A stretch of 64,000 bases of DNA from HGM11368 sp051883455 (GCA_051883455.1 JBJETT010000007.1:1-64000), one strand, 5' to 3'; positions 44,008 through 53,157 are shown, counted from the first letter of the stretch. Numbers and translations: made by a program. Notes: generated from the letters alone by a model not told the origin.

Positions 44008-46536
44008 ATGGAGCGTTTTGTAGTAATAGCGTCAATGATAATAATCTTTTTATTCGCTTATATCGCGGTTATGTGGTTATACTTTTATTGGAGAAGAAAT
44101 CGCCCTTATCAAAAGTATTTACCAGAAATTACGATAGTTTGCGGGACACTATTATTGAGCTTTGTATTCAAAGCAATAATATTAGGCTATTCCAACGACG
44201 GAGTTGGCGACGTATTCAAACCCGCATACCTGATTTTGAGGGCGGCATACGATTCTTTGGGCGGATTGCAGTTTGAAGGGCTTGCTTTTGGTTTGGACGA
44301 CATACAGCGAATAAACAACGAGACTGTCAAAGTCGCATTGTATTCGGTTTACGTAGGAACCACGTTGTTTAGCGCAATAGTATTCTTCAGTGTTATCGCA
44401 GCCAAAGCAAGTTATGAAGTATATTCGGTTTTGAGGTTGGTAGCTTCGAGATTGTTCTCAACAAGTAGCGACACTTTTATCTTCACAGGTCTTACCAAAG
44501 AGACCGTGATACTTGCCAAATCTATCAAGGCTCAAGACAAAAATGCAAGGATAGTTTTTACAGGCGAGGATATTTTAGCCTTTGACAGACACGACGAACT
44601 GTGTAGAGAGGTTATGTCCAACGGTTTTTTGTACTTGTCGGGCAACGGCAATCATCAAGACTCGATAGCTAAAAGATTGCACCTCAACGTCAACAATTCT
44701 AAAGGAAGGTTTGTAATATTCGCTTTCGTTGCCAAAGAGCACATACCGGCGGAAGAGACCAACAAGGATATCGTCGTATCTGATGTTAGAGCAACGATTA
44801 GAGAACTAAATCTGCCCATAAACAATGCGCAAATCAACGCTAATGATTATTTGAAGATTGAGTATTTTGTACTAACAAAACGCAATATCAATTATCAAGC
44901 GTATCAAAAAATGATAGAGAGTCTACAACAAGAATACCTTGATAAATACTATAGCAAAGAGCTCTCCGAAGAGGAGTCCAAAGGGCTTGCTAAAGAATTA
45001 TCCAAAATTATATCGCTTAACGTATGGAACGAAGCCAACGCTATAGCTGATAGTATGGCAAGATTTCTCAAGACGTATAGAGACCAAGAAGTTTGTTTTG
45101 CAATTCCTAACGCAAAATCCACCTACGTATGGTCGTTGGGCTTTGGTCAAACGGCGCAAGCGTTGAGTAAAGAATTGTACGTGCAGTCTGCTAGCATTGA
45201 CGAGGAGGGGTGCGCTTCGGAGTTTTTGGTGGACGCTTTCGACACTGAAGTAGATAATATAGGCGGAATTTTGGATTATGAAGAGCCTATGTCAATATAC
45301 CTCAACAGCGAAGTATTCTACGACGTAGAAGAGTCGGAAGGTGAGTTAGGCGAAGAAAAGAAAAAATTGAAGAATGATTTGGAAATAGAGAAGAACAAAC
45401 TGCTAGATAGGTATTCCAAGATACACTCCGCAATCGTAAAGGAGAAGCAAAAAGAGGAAACCGAAGAAATACAGAAAGAAAAGGATAAGGCTGAAGCAAT
45501 TAAAGAAGCAAAGGTAGAAGAAAAAAGAGAATATGAGGAAGAAGTAAGAGCCGAGTGGAAAAAAGAATTCCAACCTTTCGTTGCCAATTTGCACCAAATA
45601 TCTTGTTTGGATAGCAAATTCTTGAGTAGAGCAGACGGCTATACGGGTATATCAAAATGTGTAAAAAATCCTCCTCAATACATAGTCGTTGCAACGGGAG
45701 ACGATTATAGAAATATTAGATTAGTCAACGCGCTAGTATATGATATCCTCAGCGAAACTAACGGTGGCAATAGCGCTATTACGAGCGCAAGCGAGCATCA
45801 ACAGCCCAAGATTAAGACTCAAGTGATTTTCGTCAACGTTTGGGACGAAAAGAACAACGATTTGATAAATTTGTACGATTTGGGAAAAAAGCAAAACAGT
45901 GAGCAAAGCGACTATCAAGTTATCAAATATTCTCAATCATTGTTCGTGGTTATCCTTGGCAATAACGACAAGATATATTCTAGCGACGGTGTAATTACGT
46001 ATACCGATTATGCAAAATATCACAAGGTATACACCCAAGCAAATAAAGATGACGACAATAGATTTTTTGACGTAGAAAAAGCGTTGAGAAATCTCCAAGA
46101 GAGTAAAGATAGTGAGAAGTATAAAAATTTTAATTATATAGACTTTGAAAACTTACTCAAAAGCATAACTGACGAGTTGAGCGCCGGTATAGTCAACGCA
46201 ACTATCAAAGACGTCGAGGCAGAATGGTTCAAGCTAGATATATGGAAAAAGAAGTCCAACGTCAGCGTTTACAATTACGCCAAGACTTATGCTTTGAATT
46301 TAGCGAAAATTGACGACACTACGCCTAATGAAAAAAGAATAGAAATCTATCTACGCTTGATGACGCAAGAGCATCAAAGGTGGATGAGACAACATATTGT
46401 CTATGGGTGGAACTTAGGCAAAAGTAAAATAGACGCGAGGCGCATTCACGATTGTTTGTGTCCATATAGATACGTGAGTTGCAAGTCGTTGCGATACGAT
46501 TTGCTCAACGTCAATCTCTCCAACTTGATGCAGTAA
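44008..46536 (+). CDS. Membrane protein with nucleotide-binding-like, coiled-coil and RyR domains, B
   Basis: The 842-residue protein has membrane segments near 5-28, 40-62 and 108-134. The core that follows has beta-alpha patterning (DTFIFTGLTKETVILAKSI; ARIVFTGEDI), similar to the Rossmann region of its neighbour. A strongly charged coiled coil lies at about 438-520. The C-terminus carries EHQRW at 788-792, then VYGW and a HDCLCPY motif, the clearest RyR signature of the two proteins. No pore selectivity sequence can be recognised. Proteins A and B share plan but little sequence outside the C-terminus, so they probably act as a hetero-oligomer. Location is the cytoplasmic membrane. Confidence 0.7.
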   Translation: MERFVVIASMIIIFLFAYIAVMWLYFYWRRNRPYQKYLPEITIVCGTLLLSFVFKAIILGYSNDGVGDVFKPAYLILRAAYDSLGGLQFEGLAFGLDDIQRINNETVKVALYSVYVGTTLFSAIVFFSVIAAKASYEVYSVLRLVASRLFSTSSDTFIFTGLTKETVILAKSIKAQDKNARIVFTGEDILAFDRHDELCREVMSNGFLYLSGNGNHQDSIAKRLHLNVNNSKGRFVIFAFVAKEHIPAEETNKDIVVSDVRATIRELNLPINNAQINANDYLKIEYFVLTKRNINYQAYQKMIESLQQEYLDKYYSKELSEEESKGLAKELSKIISLNVWNEANAIADSMARFLKTYRDQEVCFAIPNAKSTYVWSLGFGQTAQALSKELYVQSASIDEEGCASEFLVDAFDTEVDNIGGILDYEEPMSIYLNSEVFYDVEESEGELGEEKKKLKNDLEIEKNKLLDRYSKIHSAIVKEKQKEETEEIQKEKDKAEAIKEAKVEEKREYEEEVRAEWKKEFQPFVANLHQISCLDSKFLSRADGYTGISKCVKNPPQYIVVATGDDYRNIRLVNALVYDILSETNGGNSAITSASEHQQPKIKTQVIFVNVWDEKNNDLINLYDLGKKQNSEQSDYQVIKYSQSLFVVILGNNDKIYSSDGVITYTDYAKYHKVYTQANKDDDNRFFDVEKALRNLQESKDSEKYKNFNYIDFENLLKSITDELSAGIVNATIKDVEAEWFKLDIWKKKSNVSVYNYAKTYALNLAKIDDTTPNEKRIEIYLRLMTQEHQRWMRQHIVYGWNLGKSKIDARRIHDCLCPYRYVSCKSLRYDLLNVNLSNLMQ

Positions 46537-46585
46537 GAATAATCTTAGGCGAGCGATTGTCAGTATATTATCTACGGAGAAAAGT

Positions 46586-47067
46586 ATGGCGCATGACACG
46601 CAAAAAAGATAATCAAATATCTTGAAAAAAACGAAAAAATCACTCTTGACGACGTGGTAGTGCTTACCACTGGCATACGAGAAGCTTACGACACTATTTG
46701 CGAATTGGTAAGAGAGTTGGTCTTGATATATGATGACGATGGGGTGTTTTTGCGTAGTGACGAAGGGTTAGAAAGATATAGAAGCAATAATGGTATCGCA
46801 ATTGACGTGTGTCGCGATAACGAAGACGTTTTAGATAAGATGTGCCATTATACCATTCAACAAATACAGCTACTTTTTCAAGCCGTTTTGGAGAGCGAAG
46901 GCATACCGTTGAAAGAATTCAATCGCAACGGCATGTCGTTGGCAAAGGTTAAAGCTACTTTGAACGAGTTTGTGGAATTGGGGGTAATGGAGAAAAAGGG
47001 TATTGCATATCGTTGCTTGTTGCGTCCAATAGATTTGCTTAAGATTAAGCATAGGATACTCCGATAG
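46586..47067 (+). pseudogene. Small winged-helix-like gene interrupted by a frameshift in an A6 run
   Basis: A start codon at 46586 with GGAG upstream opens MAHDTQKR and stops at 46610-46612. One base back, the next frame reads KIIKYLEKNEKITLDD and then 137 residues from 46654 to 47067, in which no ribosome site precedes the GTG at 46654. One extra A in the run at 46602-46607 would give a continuous protein of about 160 residues. It would resemble two winged helices (around 8-60 and 105-150), although I cannot name the family. A sequencing or assembly error, a true mutation or -1 ribosomal slippage on the A-run would all explain it. It follows protein B by 49 bp. Confidence 0.5.
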
Positions 47068-47167
47068 CGCATTTGGCGTTTGCCGTGTACAATTTTCAAA
47101 ATTAAAATAAAAAGAATTAATTTTGTTGTCAAAAAGGCTTTTTTGATTGTTTAATATCAGGGGAAAG

Positions 47168-47704
47168 ATGAAAAACGAAAAACTAGAGAAAAAAGTCAAA
47201 GAGTTTGCCTTGGGCAACTCTAAAGCCTTCGACTACATATACGACGTCAGCCATAAGGTGATATTTATGGTTGCCTTTGGCATACTCCACAATCGAGAGA
47301 GCGCATTGGATATAGTGCAAGAAACGTATAGGCAAATGATAAGGACGATCGCAGGCTACAATAGCACCAACTTTATGGCGTGGCTCACGACGATAGCGAG
47401 GAATTTGTCCTACAACAGTTACAACAAAAACAAAAGGGTGATACTCAGCGACTTTGGCGACCAAAAATACGATAGTAGGGTTAGCGAGGAGCGGGACGAT
47501 GGCGACTTATTTGGCTTGGCAAAGCAATTGCTAGACGAAGAGAGCTATTTGATATTGGTGCTAATCGTCATTGAGGGCTACAAACGGCGAGAGATATCCA
47601 AGATGCTATCTATGCCGATATCGACGGTCACATACAAGTACAAGAGCGCACTCAAAATTATAGAAGAAAAACTGACGAAGGAGGGTGAAAAATATGGATA
47701 TTAA
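47168..47704 (+). CDS. ECF-type RNA polymerase sigma factor
   Basis: The 178-residue protein has sigma region 2 (about 15-85, including SALDIVQETYRQMIRTIAGYNSTNFMAWLTTIARN) and region 4 (about 125-170, GYKRREISKMLSMPISTVTYKYKSALKIIEEKL). There is no region 1.1 or 3. GGGGAAAG directly precedes the ATG at 47168. It overlaps the RsgI-like gene by 11 bp, the normal arrangement for a sigma/anti-sigma pair, and is probably autoregulated by the signal the membrane partner senses. Confidence 0.9.
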   Translation: MKNEKLEKKVKEFALGNSKAFDYIYDVSHKVIFMVAFGILHNRESALDIVQETYRQMIRTIAGYNSTNFMAWLTTIARNLSYNSYNKNKRVILSDFGDQKYDSRVSEERDDGDLFGLAKQLLDEESYLILVLIVIEGYKRREISKMLSMPISTVTYKYKSALKIIEEKLTKEGEKYGY

Positions 47705-48863
47705 AAAGAGATTAAAAGCGCAAGCAAAAACTGTTTTGCCAACCGCAAAAGAGAATAGAAGTATCAAAGCCCAACTAAGGCAGTCCCTTCCTACACGTAG
47801 CAAAGATACTTACGCAAAAAAAATCAACTATTCAAGAGCAGCATGGGCGTGCGTTGCCGCGTGCGTATGTATCGCACTGATTGGTGGATTTGGCTTTTGG
47901 TTATTTTCTTCGCTTGGACAAAACGCGCCGGTTGCCCTATCAACCAATACTTACGTATGTATAGATATCAATCCTAGCTTTGCAATCACCCTGGACGAGG
48001 GGGGCAGCGTGGTGGCGGTAAAGCCTCACAACAAGGACGGCGCAATCGTGCTGTACGGCGAGAGCATTGTAGGTATGTCTTTGGAAGATGCTTGCGACCG
48101 CATTATCATGCTATCGTGGAAGCTTGGATATTTACAGTCGGGTGGCGACGTCAATCTCACGATTGCCGGCGACGATAAGGACAAAGAACGCACTATCGGT
48201 CAAGATTTGCTCGGCAAAATAGATACCTATCTTCAAGCCAATTCTATCGACGCCAACGTAGTCGATACGGCGGACGAAACCATACGAAGCCTTGCGCAAA
48301 AATACGGCGTGTCCCAAGGCAAGATGGCGTTGGTTCAAAAGGTGTGTCAAGCGTCGGGTATGAGCGTCAAAAAGGCAGTCAAACTCAGTCTTGACGACCT
48401 CAACGATATTCTCGAAGACTTAGAGGAAGAAGGCATTGTCGAGGCAGAGAGTCAGCTTGACCAATACAAGCAACAATTGCAAAACGACCAAGATTATCTC
48501 AATCTTCAAGCACAAGTCGAGATGTGCCAACGCCTCGTAGATAGGATAGAAGAGATTATGGAGCGAGGCGGTATCGAAGAATACGAGGACGATGAAGACG
48601 AAGAGGACGAGGACGAAGACGAAGACGAGGAAGAGGTAGTCGTAGTCGACTTAGTTACTACTATAGCCGAGTTCAACGCTCTATTCGAATTAGGCTCAAC
48701 TTATCGTTACTTAGGCGAAGCAAATTCGCAATCATTCGGACGACACGTAGATAGAGTGCTTAGTGATTTAGAAGACGAGATTGACGAAATAGAAGATATA
48801 TTGGAAGACTATTGGGATAATATAAAACAGCAGTACAAGAAAGACTCCAAAAAGGAAGATTAA
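47694..48863 (+). CDS. RsgI-like transmembrane anti-sigma factor
   Basis: The 389-residue protein has a basic cytoplasmic N-terminus (1-50), one membrane helix (about 52-71) and the RsgI extracellular motif YVCIDINPSF at 87-96. The family is known to self-cleave between the Asn and Pro of such motifs (here 93-94), which primes it for regulated proteolysis. A helical region follows, and a strongly acidic Glu/Asp run lies near 296-315. RsgI proteins hold SigI/ECF-like factors until an outside signal arrives, in some Clostridia polysaccharide. No carbohydrate-binding module is visible here. The ATG at 47694 has AAGGAGGG upstream and overlaps the sigma stop. Confidence 0.85.
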   Translation: MDIKKRLKAQAKTVLPTAKENRSIKAQLRQSLPTRSKDTYAKKINYSRAAWACVAACVCIALIGGFGFWLFSSLGQNAPVALSTNTYVCIDINPSFAITLDEGGSVVAVKPHNKDGAIVLYGESIVGMSLEDACDRIIMLSWKLGYLQSGGDVNLTIAGDDKDKERTIGQDLLGKIDTYLQANSIDANVVDTADETIRSLAQKYGVSQGKMALVQKVCQASGMSVKKAVKLSLDDLNDILEDLEEEGIVEAESQLDQYKQQLQNDQDYLNLQAQVEMCQRLVDRIEEIMERGGIEEYEDDEDEEDEDEDEDEEEVVVVDLVTTIAEFNALFELGSTYRYLGEANSQSFGRHVDRVLSDLEDEIDEIEDILEDYWDNIKQQYKKDSKKED

Positions 48864-48964
48864 TTCGACGAAATATTGCAAAAATAAAAAATTTTTGAAA
48901 TACGTTGGCAAAATCCTTTGCAAGTTTGTTATATAGGCAAACGAGCACGAAAAGGAGGATGCTT

Positions 48965-50041
48965 ATGAAAAAACTAATAACCTTTTTACTTACCATTATT
49001 ATCGGGGCTAGTATGCTAGTAGGCTGTGCCAACGTTCAAGTCCCAAATAATCAAAACTCGGGCGAACGAAACGGGACGCCAATAGTGCAAACTATGAGCA
49101 AGGGCGACTTGGTGACTATGTCGGCAGTGTCGGTCGGCAACCTAATGGCGGGTATCAACACGCCGACAGTCGGAGCAATGGCGTTTGCCCTTGCCGAGCA
49201 AGAGCCTATCGACCAAACTCAACTGGTTGACAAAATCAACTACTATATGACCGTCGTTCAAAACGTAATAGGTAGCGGTGCTGAGAGCGTATTCGAGGAG
49301 AGCGATATTGCCGAGTACGCTATCAAAAACGTCATCACTACCACGTCTTTTGGAGAGAGCAAGCAATACGTTCTCTACTACAACGAAACGCTTTTGGTAG
49401 ATGAGGAAAACGAAGAAGACGAAGAGGAAGATGTAGAAGAAGCTACGGTTGTCAACGAAACAATCGCCCAAGACGGCGAACAAGTTGATGCGACTGCTAA
49501 CGATGAAACGGAGACGATTACTACCGACGAAGAAGAACAAGAATTTAGTATGCTTGGCATCATGGTAATAGGCGACCAAAGGTATGAGTTCGAAGGCAAG
49601 AGAGAAGTGGAAGAGGAAGAATTCGAGTTCGAATTCGTAGCCAAAATCGACGCCGACAACTATGTGAGATTTGCTCAAGAAATCGAAGAGGGCGAGCAAG
49701 AATTCGACTACACCATAGTAGAGGGCGGACAAATCGTCAAGTCCTTTAGCCTCGAGGTAGAGAGCGAGGATGGCGAGACGGAGGTTAGCCTCAAAGAAAA
49801 GGGCGTGGGCAGCTTGATGATAATCAAATACGAGGTGCAAGTCGATGAGGACGGCAACGAGTATATCGAAATCAAGGTCAACGACAACGGCGAAGTTATC
49901 AAGTGTGAAGCACGCGTAGAACTAGACCCTATCACGGGAGAAAAGACCTACCAATATGATTTTGGTAACGGACATCGTTACGACAAACAACCTTACGGCG
50001 AAGAGTATGACGAAGCAGAAACAACCGCATTCGCACTATAA
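48965..50041 (+). CDS. Acidic extracellular lipoprotein
   Basis: The 358-residue precursor has a lipoprotein signal peptide (MKKLITFLLTIIIGASMLVGC, with Cys21 in LVGC as lipid attachment site) followed by a Glu/Asp-rich mature chain. Two patches, around 142-160 and 180-200, are almost all acidic. The rest is beta-patterned with repeated YEFEGKREVEEEE-type strands and no known domain. It is about 100 bp behind the RsgI-like gene and begins after AAAGGAGG. It may be a target or co-sensor of the sigma/anti-sigma pair, and metal or cationic ligand binding is possible. Both roles are inference. Confidence 0.75.
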   Translation: MKKLITFLLTIIIGASMLVGCANVQVPNNQNSGERNGTPIVQTMSKGDLVTMSAVSVGNLMAGINTPTVGAMAFALAEQEPIDQTQLVDKINYYMTVVQNVIGSGAESVFEESDIAEYAIKNVITTTSFGESKQYVLYYNETLLVDEENEEDEEEDVEEATVVNETIAQDGEQVDATANDETETITTDEEEQEFSMLGIMVIGDQRYEFEGKREVEEEEFEFEFVAKIDADNYVRFAQEIEEGEQEFDYTIVEGGQIVKSFSLEVESEDGETEVSLKEKGVGSLMIIKYEVQVDEDGNEYIEIKVNDNGEVIKCEARVELDPITGEKTYQYDFGNGHRYDKQPYGEEYDEAETTAFAL

Positions 50042-50079
50042 GGTATTCATAATTCCCCAAGAGGACGTTTAGTCCTAAG

Positions 50080-50106
50080 ATACACCCCTACGGGGTGTAT
50101 TTTTTT
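50080..50106 (+). terminator. Terminator after the lipoprotein gene
   Basis: ATACACCCC, loop TAC and GGGGTGTAT followed by six T form a textbook terminator. Confidence 0.92.
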
Positions 50107-50173
50107 AGCAAAATTTGTTTATATATTTGACATTTTATATAGCGGATAGTATCCTAATTTTAGGAGGTAGACT

Positions 50174-50911
50174 ATGGACGTAAAGAGGGAAGTAGAAGCA
50201 AGAGTAGCATTTATCCGCAAGGTGCTCGAGGACAGTAGAGCCAATGGCATCGTGTTCGGCAACAGCGGTGGCAAAGACAGCGCGCTCGTAGGCATTTTGT
50301 GCAAGATGGCTTGCCCTAATACCGTAGCCGTAATTATGCCGTGTTTTAGTCAGCGCAATTACACCGTAGACAAGCAAGACGGTATGGAATTGTCTGCCAA
50401 ATTCGATATAGAGACCAGAGTCGTAGACCTCACGCCCGTCAGAGCGCAGATGCTCTCTCAGCTGGAAGGTGTGGCTAACCTCAACGATGCGGCGCTCGTC
50501 AATATTGCGCCAAGGCTTCGCATGACTACGCTATATGCCATAGCCGCCGCAGAGGGTAGACTCGTAGCAGGCACGGGCAATCGTTGCGAGAGATTTGTGG
50601 GATACTTTACCAAGTGGGGCGACGGCGCGTGCGACTTCAATCCTATTGCCGACCTCACCGTTGGCGAGATATACGAGATGCTCGAGTATTTGGGCTGTCC
50701 TAGGTCTATCATCGACAAAGCTCCTTCGGCATCTTTGTACGACGGACAAACCGACGAGAAGGAACTCGGCATAACGTACAAAGAACTTGACCATTATATT
50801 GCAGTAGAGAGAGAACAAGGCAAACGCGACCCAAGACTTGAGAGAATGTTCAACGCCTCGGCACACAAACGCAAATTGCCAACTTTGTTTAGAACTCTCG
50901 ACGAAGAATAA
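50174..50911 (+). CDS. nadE: NAD+ synthetase, ammonia-type
   Basis: The 245-residue enzyme amidates deamido-NAD with ammonia and ATP. The PP-loop GNSGGKDSA (29-37) is the usual SGGxDS motif with Lys in the variable position. Also present are GTGNRCERFVGYFTKWGDGACDFNPIADLTV, shown here by its parts GTGNRCE and KWGDGACDFNPI, and the C-terminal PSASLYDGQTDE. There is no glutaminase domain, so it depends on free ammonia or a separate donor. TAGGAGG precedes the ATG, and terminators flank the gene on both sides. Confidence 0.93.
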   Translation: MDVKREVEARVAFIRKVLEDSRANGIVFGNSGGKDSALVGILCKMACPNTVAVIMPCFSQRNYTVDKQDGMELSAKFDIETRVVDLTPVRAQMLSQLEGVANLNDAALVNIAPRLRMTTLYAIAAAEGRLVAGTGNRCERFVGYFTKWGDGACDFNPIADLTVGEIYEMLEYLGCPRSIIDKAPSASLYDGQTDEKELGITYKELDHYIAVEREQGKRDPRLERMFNASAHKRKLPTLFRTLDEE

Positions 50912-50931
50912 AGTCACAATATATAGAAACA

Positions 50932-50967
50932 AAAAATGGAGATATGTATCGAGTTATCTCCATTTTT
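50932..50967. terminator. Bidirectional terminator between nadE and the thioredoxin reductase gene
   Basis: AAAAATGGAGATA (50932-50944) pairs with TATCTCCATTTTT (50955-50967). It would end both the nadE transcript and the convergent minus-strand transcript. Confidence 0.9.
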
Positions 50968-51000
50968 ATTTGCGATAGCAGTGCTATTTATACGACGATT

Positions 51001-51855
51001 TTACTTCTTTGCTTTGACGTATCTTACGGCGGCAGTTCCCGCTATAGCACCGTCGCTGACGGCTTTGCTTATTTGCATTAGACCGCCCACGCAGTCACCG
51101 CAAGCAAACAAGCCGGGTACGGTGGTCATCATATCTCTATCGGTTTGTATAAAGCCTTTGTCGCTTACAGCTCCTATTTTGCGAGCTAGCACGTCAGCGG
51201 AGGCTTGCCCTAGAGCAATGAATAGTCCGTCAATTTCTATCGCGCTATCGTCGTCAAATACCACTTGTTGCAATCTGTCGTCGCCAATGAGTTTTTTGAT
51301 TTTTTTGTCTATGACGGTTGCCGAGCCAAAGTCCTCTTCGCAAGGTTTGCCGTCAGTCAAAATAGTAGCTTCGCTTGCCACGTCTTTGATTGCGTTATAC
51401 TCGTGCAACGCGTAGTGCGAATTGCCTAGCACGGCGACTTTCTTTTTGCGATAGAAGAAAGCGTCACACACGGCACAATAACTTACGCCCTTGCCTTCCA
51501 ATCTCTTCAATCCGTCGATTTTGACGGTATTGCGAGGTGCGCCCGTTGCGATAATCACGGCTTTTGCCGTCATAATTCCGCTAGTGGTCGTCACGATAAA
51601 CACGTCGCTCAGCGCCACGTCCAACACTTCGCCGTCTACCACCTTGACGCCCAACCTTGACAGTTGATTTTCACCATAGCGCAACAATTCTTGTCCGCTA
51701 ATACTCTCGAAGCCGTAGTAATTTTCTATACGGTCGGCTTTTTTGAGAGCGCTATTGTCGGTGCCGACGACGCAAGTCGTCAGTCCCGCTCTTGCCGTAT
51801 ATAATGCCGCCGATACGCCCGACGGACCTTTACCAATAATAATCACGTCTACCAT
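51001..51855 (-). CDS. Thioredoxin reductase-like flavoprotein
   Basis: The 284-residue protein has the FAD motif G8-K-G10-P-S-G13, a redox-active pair C127-A-V-C130 followed by D, the NAD(P)-binding region KVAVLGNSHYALHE and the C-terminal FAD motif GLFACGDCVGGLMQ. It is somewhat shorter than classical TrxB (about 310). The NAD(P) motif GNSHYA departs from the usual GGGxxA, so the electron donor may differ (ferredoxin-dependent forms exist). It is divergent from trxA, its likely substrate. Confidence 0.88.
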   Translation of the reverse strand: MVDVIIIGKGPSGVSAALYTARAGLTTCVVGTDNSALKKADRIENYYGFESISGQELLRYGENQLSRLGVKVVDGEVLDVALSDVFIVTTTSGIMTAKAVIIATGAPRNTVKIDGLKRLEGKGVSYCAVCDAFFYRKKKVAVLGNSHYALHEYNAIKDVASEATILTDGKPCEEDFGSATVIDKKIKKLIGDDRLQQVVFDDDSAIEIDGLFIALGQASADVLARKIGAVSDKGFIQTDRDMMTTVPGLFACGDCVGGLMQISKAVSDGAIAGTAAVRYVKAKK

Positions 51856-51976
51856 AATTCACCTAGATTGAGTATAGCACAAAAGATGATTTTTATCAAA
51901 AAAAATTAAAAAAGTATGGATAAAAATCTCATAATATGATATAGTTGCTATATAAGATAATAATTCGGAGGTTAAT

Positions 51977-52285
51977 ATGGCAGTAACAACGATAACCAAA
52001 GACAATTTCGACAAGGAAGTATTGCAAGCTAGCGTGCCCGTATTGGTAGACTTTTGGGCTTCATGGTGTGGTCCTTGTAGAATGCTATCCCCGATAGTGG
52101 ACGAGATTGCAGAACAATATACCGGGCTCAAGGTGGGTAAAGTCAACGTTGACGAGCAAGAAGAGCTTGCAATCAAATTCGGCATCATGAGCATTCCTAC
52201 GCTTATCGTATTCAAAGGTGGCGAGGTGGTAGCTCAATCGGTGGGAGTCAAGTCCAAAGAAGCTATATTGGATATGCTCAAATAA
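51977..52285 (+). CDS. trxA: Thioredoxin
   Basis: The 102-residue protein is a single thioredoxin domain with the active site W30-C31-G-P-C34, cis-proline region SIPTLIVFKGG and no signal peptide, so it is a cytoplasmic disulfide reductant. Its length is standard. GGAGG precedes the ATG. It is divergent from the reductase gene, with 121 bp between them, and followed 62 bp later by mrp. Confidence 0.96.
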   Translation: MAVTTITKDNFDKEVLQASVPVLVDFWASWCGPCRMLSPIVDEIAEQYTGLKVGKVNVDEQEELAIKFGIMSIPTLIVFKGGEVVAQSVGVKSKEAILDMLK

Positions 52286-52347
52286 ACTACGTTCTTTAGA
52301 CGATTTCGCCAAATAAGAACAAAAGTATATACGAAAGAAGGTAAAAT

Positions 52348-53157
52348 ATGTCACAGTGTAATCACGATTGCGGAAGTTGTCAATCCAAGTGCGATTCCGC
52401 CAATCTTATAGCGCCCGCCAATTCGGCTTCTAAAATCAAAAAGGTGATAGCGGTAGTCAGTGGCAAGGGTGGAGTCGGCAAGTCGAGTATTACCTCGCTA
52501 CTTGCAACCAAAGTCAACCAAATGGGCTACAAGACGGCTATTTTGGACGCCGACGTAACGGGTCCGTCCATTCCGACCGCCTTTGGTATCACCGACAAGG
52601 CTTACGGACAAGACGGCAACATTATACCTCTCGTCAGTGGGGACGGAGTCAAAGTTATGTCACTCAACTGTCTGTTAGACGACCCGTCACAGCCTGTGGT
52701 TTGGCGCGGTTCGCTCATATCGGGTACGGTCAAGCAATTTTGGACGGACGTAGCGTGGGGAGAGGTAGACTATATGTTCGTTGATATGCCACCGGGAACG
52801 GGCGACGTACCGCTCACGGTATTCCAATCGCTCCCAATAGACGGCATAGTAATCGTCACGTCACCTCAACAACTCGTGTCGATGATAGTTTCCAAAGCCG
52901 TCAATATGGCTAAGCTCATGCACGTGCCTATCCTCGGCGCGGTGGAGAACCTCGCATATTACGAGTGTCCCGATTGTCATCGTAGAGAATTTATCTTTGG
53001 AGAGAGTAAGCTAGAAGAGTATTGCAAGCAGTACGATATACCTCTATATGAAAGAGTGCCGATTGACACTACTTTGGCAAAGGCAATGGACAACGGCAAG
53101 ATAGAGAGCTATCTCAATCCGTATCTTAACGATTTCGTTCAAGGATTGGTCAAATAA
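52348..53157 (+). CDS. mrp: Mrp/Nbp35-type Fe-S cluster carrier ATPase
   Basis: The 269-residue protein begins with a cysteine cluster (C4, C8, C11, C15) as in Nbp35 and ApbC relatives. A deviant Walker A GKGGVGKSS lies at 39-47, DADVTGPS follows, and FVDMPPGTGDVPLT is the Mrp signature. A CPDC pair later in the chain (YYECPDCH) completes the cluster site. It assembles or carries 4Fe-4S clusters in the cytoplasm, which suits the many Fe-S enzymes here. A terminator follows at 53174. Confidence 0.94.
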   Translation: MSQCNHDCGSCQSKCDSANLIAPANSASKIKKVIAVVSGKGGVGKSSITSLLATKVNQMGYKTAILDADVTGPSIPTAFGITDKAYGQDGNIIPLVSGDGVKVMSLNCLLDDPSQPVVWRGSLISGTVKQFWTDVAWGEVDYMFVDMPPGTGDVPLTVFQSLPIDGIVIVTSPQQLVSMIVSKAVNMAKLMHVPILGAVENLAYYECPDCHRREFIFGESKLEEYCKQYDIPLYERVPIDTTLAKAMDNGKIESYLNPYLNDFVQGLVK

